From an uncultured SAR86 cluster bacterium (GTDB taxonomy: Bacteria; Pseudomonadota; Gammaproteobacteria; Magnimaribacterales; D2472): DNA of 64,000 nt. A program made the translations under genes and the position numbers. The stretch spans positions 442,511 to 506,510 of the forward strand of contig CALSSL010000001.1 of the NCBI GenBank assembly GCA_943789005.1. The letters run 5' to 3'. The stretch's first letter is position 1. Each line of letters opens with the position of its first letter. This document shows positions 57,844-64,000 of this stretch, one piece after another. The notes below the pieces were generated by a model. The model did not search any database, was not told the origin of the DNA, and saw only the letters and a list, made by a program, of their open reading frames with translations.

Positions 57844-59691
57844 ATGGATAAGTTTGATGTCATAGTTGTTGGGGGCGGTCATGCCGGTGTTGAGGCAGCT
57901 CATGCTGTTAGTAGAGCGGGCATGGTTTGCGCCCTCATAACTTTTGATAAAACAAAAATTGGCCAGATGTCTTGCAATCCAGCAATTGGCGGTTTGGGAA
58001 AGTCACATATTGTTAGAGAGATAGACGCTATGGGAGGGATTATGCCTCTTGCAACCGACATGTCTGGAATTCAATACAGAACACTCAACACAAGAAAGGG
58101 TGACGCCGTCCAAGCCCTAAGAGTTCAGTGTGACAGAAAGCTTTACAAAGAAGCTATTCAAAAAATAATAAAACAAACAGATATTTATTTAATCGAAGCC
58201 GAAGTAACCGACCTAATAATTGATAAAAGTTTTGTAAAGGGTGTTATTGCAAACGGTAAAGAGGTGAAAGCAAAAAAAACAATTTTAACTACAGGGACTT
58301 TTTTGAATGGCTTAATGTATACAGGATCAGAAGTAACTAAGGGTGGAAGAGTGGGGGACGACTCCGCCATACCGCTATCAAAAAAACTTTATGATTTAAA
58401 ACTCCCAATGGGGAGGCTAAAAACCGGAACTCCTGCAAGAATAACAATGTCAAGCCTAAACCTTTCTGTTATGGAGGAACAACCCGGTGAGAAACCAACA
58501 CCATTTATGTCTTTAACAAACCAGGCACAAGAACACCAAAAACAAATGCCTTGCTATATTACCAGAACCAACAAAAACACTCACAAAATAATATCTGAAA
58601 ACACACACCTTTCAGCCATGTATTCAGGGAACATTTCTGGAATTGGCCCAAGGTATTGCCCATCTATAGAAGACAAGGTTTTTAAGTTTTCATCCAAAGA
58701 CAGCCATCAAATATTTATAGAGCCAGAGGGGATAGGTATAGACTTAATATACCCAAACGGCATTTCAACCAGCCTTCCAAAAAAAGCCCAACAAGAATTT
58801 ATCAGATCAATAGAGGGAATGGAGAACGCAGAAATAACAGAGTATGGTTACGCAGTTGAATACGATTTTATAGACCCAAGAACCAACAAAAAAACTCTTG
58901 AAACAACGTTTTTAAAAGATTTTTATTTAGCTGGACAGATAAACGGAACAACCGGATACGAAGAAGCAGCAGCTCAGGGGCTGGTTGCTGGAATAAACGC
59001 CACTCTTTCAATACAAAACAAAGACCCTTTTATACTAAACAGAGACGAGGCCTATATTGGGGTTCTGATAGATGACCTAACAACACACGGAATAACAGAA
59101 CCATACAGAATGTTTACCAGCAGAGCAGAACATAGGCTTTTGTTATCCCAAAACAATGCAGAGCAAAGGCTTTTAACAAAGGCCTACAACCTAAACCTTA
59201 TAAAAAAAGAAAGATATCAAAACTATCTAAAGAGGGAAGAAGCATATAAAAACTTTGTAAAAAACACCCTAGAAAAAACCAAAATAAAAACGTTTTTAAA
59301 CAAAAACAACGACACAGTAACACTTGAAGAAAAAAGAAGCCTGTACTCAATATTAACAAGGCCTGATGTGGAAGAAAACAAACTCATAAAAATTCAAGAA
59401 GATGAAAAAGTTTTTTTTAAAAGGGCCTCGGTGGAAATCAAGTACAAAGGCTATATAGACAAACAGTTAAGAGAAATTAACAAAAACAAAAAACAAAACA
59501 ACAAAAAAATTCCAAGCTCAATAGATTATAAAAACATAAGCGGACTATCTAACGAGGTTGTTGAGAAACTAACCCAATCAAACCCAGAAACAATTGGTTC
59601 GGCCGCAAAAATAGAGGGAGTTACACCAGCAGCAATAAACCTAATTCTAATCAACATAAAAAAATTAGAGCTACAAAAAATAAATGCATAA
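57844..59691 (+). CDS. mnmG: tRNA uridine-5-carboxymethylaminomethyl modification enzyme MnmG
   Basis: FAD-containing partner of MnmE for wobble-uridine modification. 615 residues. Visible: VIVVGGGHAGVEAA (FAD), MSCNPAIGGLGKSHIVREIDAMGG, GRLKTGTPARI, and NGTTGYEEAAAQGLVAG. The C-terminal helical domain ends in a segment rich in Asn and Lys. The first ~190 nt are G/T-rich like mnmE, but from about 58.0 kb the coding strand turns A/C-rich. Overlaps rsmG by 8 nt. Confidence 0.97.
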   Translation: MDKFDVIVVGGGHAGVEAAHAVSRAGMVCALITFDKTKIGQMSCNPAIGGLGKSHIVREIDAMGGIMPLATDMSGIQYRTLNTRKGDAVQALRVQCDRKLYKEAIQKIIKQTDIYLIEAEVTDLIIDKSFVKGVIANGKEVKAKKTILTTGTFLNGLMYTGSEVTKGGRVGDDSAIPLSKKLYDLKLPMGRLKTGTPARITMSSLNLSVMEEQPGEKPTPFMSLTNQAQEHQKQMPCYITRTNKNTHKIISENTHLSAMYSGNISGIGPRYCPSIEDKVFKFSSKDSHQIFIEPEGIGIDLIYPNGISTSLPKKAQQEFIRSIEGMENAEITEYGYAVEYDFIDPRTNKKTLETTFLKDFYLAGQINGTTGYEEAAAQGLVAGINATLSIQNKDPFILNRDEAYIGVLIDDLTTHGITEPYRMFTSRAEHRLLLSQNNAEQRLLTKAYNLNLIKKERYQNYLKREEAYKNFVKNTLEKTKIKTFLNKNNDTVTLEEKRSLYSILTRPDVEENKLIKIQEDEKVFFKRASVEIKYKGYIDKQLREINKNKKQNNKKIPSSIDYKNISGLSNEVVEKLTQSNPETIGSAAKIEGVTPAAINLILINIKKLELQKINA

Positions 59692-60274
59692 AAATCTTTC
59701 AATAACTGAAAAAGAAAAAATAAAGATTTACATCAACGAAGCTTTGGTTTTTAACAAAAAACACAATATTTTTACCAGAGCCAACAAAGATGAGGTTTTT
59801 GAAAAAGACATCTTAGACTGCATACCACTAATAGAAAAAATTAATCCAAAATCAAAAATTCTTGACCTAGGTTCTGGGGGAGGTTTTCCAGGAATTGTTT
59901 TAGCAATTCTTAGGCCTGATTGCGAAATTCATTTGCTAGAAAAAAGCCAAAAGAAATGCTATTTTTTAAACAAAACCAAAGATGTTTTAGGCCTGCCCAA
60001 CATCAAGGTTTTAAAACACACAATTACAAAATCCAACAAACTTGAAAGCTATTCAATAATAACAGCCAGAGCATTCTCATCAACCGAAAAAATCTTAAGC
60101 CTTACAGAAAAAAACCTAAAAAAAGATGGCAAATACCTTCTCTTAAAAGGCCGTATTGAAAAAATAGAAGAAGAAATGACAGCAATAAACACAAACAATT
60201 ATAAGTATGAAATAATCGAACTAGATAATAAAAAATATGAAAGACACATAGTGATGATTAAAAAAAATGAATAA
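59684..60274 (+). CDS. rsmG: 16S rRNA (guanine-527-N7) methyltransferase RsmG
   Basis: Methylates G527 of 16S rRNA. 196 residues. SAM motif ILDLGSGGGFPGIVLAI is the RsmG signature; HLLEKSQKKCYFL and ARAFSS (substrate site region) follow. It lies between mnmG and parA with 8-nt overlaps on both sides. Confidence 0.95.
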   Translation: MHKNLSITEKEKIKIYINEALVFNKKHNIFTRANKDEVFEKDILDCIPLIEKINPKSKILDLGSGGGFPGIVLAILRPDCEIHLLEKSQKKCYFLNKTKDVLGLPNIKVLKHTITKSNKLESYSIITARAFSSTEKILSLTEKNLKKDGKYLLLKGRIEKIEEEMTAINTNNYKYEIIELDNKKYERHIVMIKKNE

Positions 60275-61031
60275 GGTTATAGCAATAGCCAATCAAAAAG
60301 GGGGTGTTGGCAAAACAACCACAGCGGTCAATCTCGCATCAAGCCTCTCTGCAACAAAAAGAAATGTTTTGTTAATAGATCTAGATCCCCAGGGCAACGC
60401 GACAACAGCCACAGGAATAAAAGAAGAAAACCCAAACACCCTTTTTAACCTATTTTTTGAAAAAACAAACATCAACAAATGTATATACAAAACAGCTGAC
60501 ACATATGACGTCATCCCGGGCAGCCAAGACCTTATAGCGCTCGAGGTTGGAATAAGAGACTCACAAAAACAAAATTTTTTATCCGGGGAGCTAAAAAACA
60601 TAGAAAAAAAATACGATTACACCATTATCGATACCCCGCCCACCTTAAATCAATTAACCATAGAAGCATTGTTTGCTGCCTCTGGCACACTAATTCCACT
60701 TCAGTGTGAGTATTATTCTCTTGAGGGTGTTGCTGGATTAATGCAAACAATCAAAACACTTTCCGACAAAAACCTAACATCTAATAGGGTTTTGGGAATA
60801 ATTAGAACAATGGTTGATATGAGAAACAACCTTGCAAAAGAGGTCTCGGACGAGCTTGAAAACCATTTTTCTAGCTTGGTTTTTAACACCCTAATCCCAA
60901 GGAACATTAAGCTTGCCGAAGCGCCAAGCCACGGGGTTTCTGGTGTAAAATACATGCCAACATCATATGGAGCAAAGGCCTATCTTGCTCTTGCTGGGGA
61001 ACTAATCAGGAAGGTTGAATATGTCCGATGA
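60267..61031 (+). CDS. parA: Chromosome-partitioning ATPase ParA (Soj)
   Basis: Deviant-Walker ATPase that moves ParB-parS complexes. 254 residues. Walker A ANQKGGVGKTTTAVNLA, Walker A' LIDLDPQGNATT, and Walker B YTIIDTPPT. It lacks the N-terminal DNA-binding domain of plasmid ParAs, typical for the chromosomal type. parB overlaps its 3' end by 11 nt. Confidence 0.96.
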   Translation: MNKVIAIANQKGGVGKTTTAVNLASSLSATKRNVLLIDLDPQGNATTATGIKEENPNTLFNLFFEKTNINKCIYKTADTYDVIPGSQDLIALEVGIRDSQKQNFLSGELKNIEKKYDYTIIDTPPTLNQLTIEALFAASGTLIPLQCEYYSLEGVAGLMQTIKTLSDKNLTSNRVLGIIRTMVDMRNNLAKEVSDELENHFSSLVFNTLIPRNIKLAEAPSHGVSGVKYMPTSYGAKAYLALAGELIRKVEYVR

Positions 61032-61863
61032 AAACAAAATTTTAAACAGAGGTCTGGACGCTCTCTTGGGCTCTAATAAAGACGCAAACCAAAAAACCGT
61101 TAAAGAGGTTTTAATTGAAAACATTAGCGCTGGAAGGTTTCAACCAAGATCAAACTTTGACGAGGCTAAACTTTTAGAGCTAACAGATTCTATAAAAAAT
61201 CACGGAGTTATTTCACCCATTCTTGTTAGAGAGATGGGCTTAAACCAATATGAAGTTATTGCTGGTGAAAGAAGGCTGAGAGCTTCAAAAAAAGCAGGGC
61301 TAAGCACAATACCCTGCCTTGTTGATCAAAAAAAAGACCAAGACGCCTTAGAATCTGCTCTTATTGAAAACCTCCAAAGAGAAGACCTAAATGCTGTTGA
61401 AGAAGCAAGGGGTTATGACAGACTAAAAAGAGAGTTTGGTCTCACCCAGGATGAGGTTGCCTCATCAACTGGAAAAGCTAGAAGCACAATAGCAAATTCT
61501 TTGAGGTTATTAAATCTTTCAACAGCCATATTGGACATGCTTTCAGCCGGCCAGATTGAGAAAGGACATGCAAAACTGCTGGCCTCAATGAGCCCAGAAG
61601 AGGCAGAAAAAACAGCAAAAAGCATAATAAAAAACAAACTAAGCGTAAAAGAGCTTAGCAATATATCAAAATCAAACAACACCCCAGCAAAAAACATAAA
61701 AAAAATAAAAGATACAGATCTTTTAAACATTGAACAAGAAATGTCAGAAGGCTTTGGACACAAGGTAGAAATAGAAGCAAAAAACAAAAAAACCGGAAAA
61801 GTTGTTATAACTTACAACACATCAGACGAGCTAGAGACAATCATTTCAAAGTTGAAAAAATAA
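61021..61863 (+). CDS. parB: Chromosome-partitioning protein ParB (Spo0J)
   Basis: CTP-dependent clamp that loads at parS. 280 residues from ATG 61021; an upstream TTG (61015) is unlikely. Visible: LNRGLDALLGSN; the CTPase motif region VIAGERRLRASKKAGL; SALIENLQREDLNAVEEA; the helix-turn-helix VASSTGKARSTIANSLRLL; and a C-terminal dimer domain. A matching parS lies at 50634. Confidence 0.95.
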   Translation: MSDENKILNRGLDALLGSNKDANQKTVKEVLIENISAGRFQPRSNFDEAKLLELTDSIKNHGVISPILVREMGLNQYEVIAGERRLRASKKAGLSTIPCLVDQKKDQDALESALIENLQREDLNAVEEARGYDRLKREFGLTQDEVASSTGKARSTIANSLRLLNLSTAILDMLSAGQIEKGHAKLLASMSPEEAEKTAKSIIKNKLSVKELSNISKSNNTPAKNIKKIKDTDLLNIEQEMSEGFGHKVEIEAKNKKTGKVVITYNTSDELETIISKLKK

Positions 61864-61875
61864 ACTTAAAACAAC

Positions 61876-61904
61876 TTGTTTATAAGACCATAAATTTCTA
61901 TAAT
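61876..61904 (+). promoter_or_regulatory. Candidate sigma-70 promoter of the atp operon
   Basis: TTGTTT (61876-61881), a 17-nt spacer, and perfect TATAAT (61899-61904), starting the leader about 30 nt before the atpI TTG. Same hexamers and spacing as the candidate cox promoter. Confidence 0.55.
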
Positions 61905-61938
61905 TCACCGCAATAAATTTAAGAAAAAAACCAATCTT

Positions 61939-63218
<1,280 letters not shown>

Positions 63219-63232
63219 TCCTCAACTTATAG

Positions 63233-63466
<234 letters not shown>

Positions 63467-63485
63467 AATAATTAGATAAAGAAAT

Positions 63486-63956
63486 ATGAACATAAACGCA
63501 ACCTTACTTGCACAAGCAGTCGTTATGATTGTTTTTGTAGCCATATGCTGGAAATATATTTATCCACCAATATTGGCTGTTATGCAAGAGAGAGAAAAAA
63601 AGATAGCCGACGGTCTTGAGGCTGCAAAAAAAGCTGATGATTCCCTGGAGGAGGCGAAACTTGCTTTTGATAAAGAGTTAAATCAAGCCAAGTCTGAGGC
63701 AGCTGAGATTCTTGATAAAGCCAATGCAAGAGCATCTCAAATAGTCAAAGACGCTTCATCTAAAGCAGAGGTTGAGGCAGAAAAAATAATGTCATCAGCA
63801 TCTATCGCAATTGAGAATGAGACCAACAAAGCCAAAGAAGAGCTAAGACAACAAATGTCAGACATTATTATTGATACAACTCAAAAGATTCTTGGCGATG
63901 AAATCTCAAAAGAGAAACACGAAGATATTCTCAAAAAAGCGGCAGAGGAATTATAA
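63486..63956 (+). CDS. atpF: F-type ATP synthase subunit b
   Basis: 156-residue peripheral stalk: one N-terminal membrane helix (ATLLAQAVVMIVFVAICWKYI), then a long charged coiled coil from about residue 35 to the end. The short connection YPPILAVMQEREKKIADGL is typical. Next in order is atpH. Confidence 0.96.
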   Translation: MNINATLLAQAVVMIVFVAICWKYIYPPILAVMQEREKKIADGLEAAKKADDSLEEAKLAFDKELNQAKSEAAEILDKANARASQIVKDASSKAEVEAEKIMSSASIAIENETNKAKEELRQQMSDIIIDTTQKILGDEISKEKHEDILKKAAEEL

Positions 63957-63959
63957 GAA

Positions 63960-64000
63960 ATGATCGAACTAACACCTTTGGCCAGACCTTATGCAAAAGC
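63960..64000 (+). CDS. atpH: F-type ATP synthase subunit delta, cut off by window end
   Basis: Only the first 13-14 residues are present: MIELTPLARPYAKA, matching the N-terminus of delta (usually MAELxTxARPYAKA), three nt after atpF. Position in the atpIBEFH order supports the call. Confidence 0.88.
   Translation, partial: MIELTPLARPYAK

Noticed and set aside
61413-61787. 124-residue minus-strand frame inside parB
   Set aside because: Antisense shadow of the A/C-rich parB coding strand; Phe/Ser-rich with no motif.

Overview
The window is one contiguous, AT-rich, very gene-dense piece of bacterial chromosome. It reads as a streamlined marine gammaproteobacterium, and the SAR86 type is my best guess. 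That is an inference from low GC, tiny intergenic gaps, many overlapping genes and gammaproteobacterial gene orders (orn/rsgA, ubiE-ubiJ-ubiB-tatABC, lptM-lysA-dapF-DUF484-xerC, engB/cytochrome c4-dsbA, coxBA-ctaG-coxC-SURF1-ctaA-ctaB-sco1, tsaC-hemF-aroE-yheV, def-fmt-trkA-trkH). No marker search could be run. I see no rRNA, tRNA, CRISPR array, insertion sequence, prophage or defence island.

Layout. 1-7.0 kb: 3' part of miaB, a DUF1820 gene, orn, rsgA, then ubiE-ubiJ-ubiB-tatA-tatB-tatC and a 2-oxoglutarate-type dioxygenase. 7.0-12.2 kb (minus): tkt-pgk-class I fba-dtd-LOG, a sugar-phosphate operon without a gap/epd gene. 12.4-19.6 kb (plus): metK-ahcY, then lptM-lysA-dapF-DUF484-xerC-HAD phosphatase-ubiK. 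19.6-25.7 kb: cytochrome c, dsbA and cytochrome c4 (minus), engB plus a protein carrying the Coq4 metal motif (plus), polA (minus), dsbB (plus). 25.9-29.9 kb: pckA, gshA and an MDR quinone-oxidoreductase-like gene. 30.0-38.2 kb: a complete aa3-type cytochrome c oxidase structural and assembly cluster. 38.3-41.3 kb: yheV, aroE, hemF, tsaC, purE (minus). 41.3-48.7 kb: def-fmt-trkA-trkH, an LpxL-like acyltransferase, a homodimer-type glycyl-tRNA synthetase and plsC.

48.7-64.0 kb is the classical replication-origin neighbourhood. gyrB-recF-dnaN-dnaA run leftward, and rpmH-rnpA-yidC-mnmE-mnmG-rsmG-parA-parB-atpI-B-E-F-H run rightward. A Pseudomonas-type parS palindrome lies in the last codons of recF, next to the ParAB genes that would use it. 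DnaA-box-like sites occur in the dnaA-rpmH gap, inside a 17-bp inverted repeat, and in the mnmE-mnmG gap. The plus strand changes abruptly from G/T-rich to A/C-rich just inside mnmG.

Four essential or core genes in a 4-kb stretch (glyS, plsC, gyrB, dnaN) each carry one single-base indel that breaks the frame while the downstream protein stays perfectly recognisable. This most likely marks sequence error, and I give restored gene extents. The gene content is otherwise housekeeping. The items most worth a second look are the Coq4-motif protein beside four ubiquinone genes, the origin-region DNA structures, the compositional flip, the recurrent 8-nt start/stop overlaps and abutting convergent genes, and two enzyme replacements (homodimeric GlyRS, class I aldolase). 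I did not find a convincing new multi-gene system.
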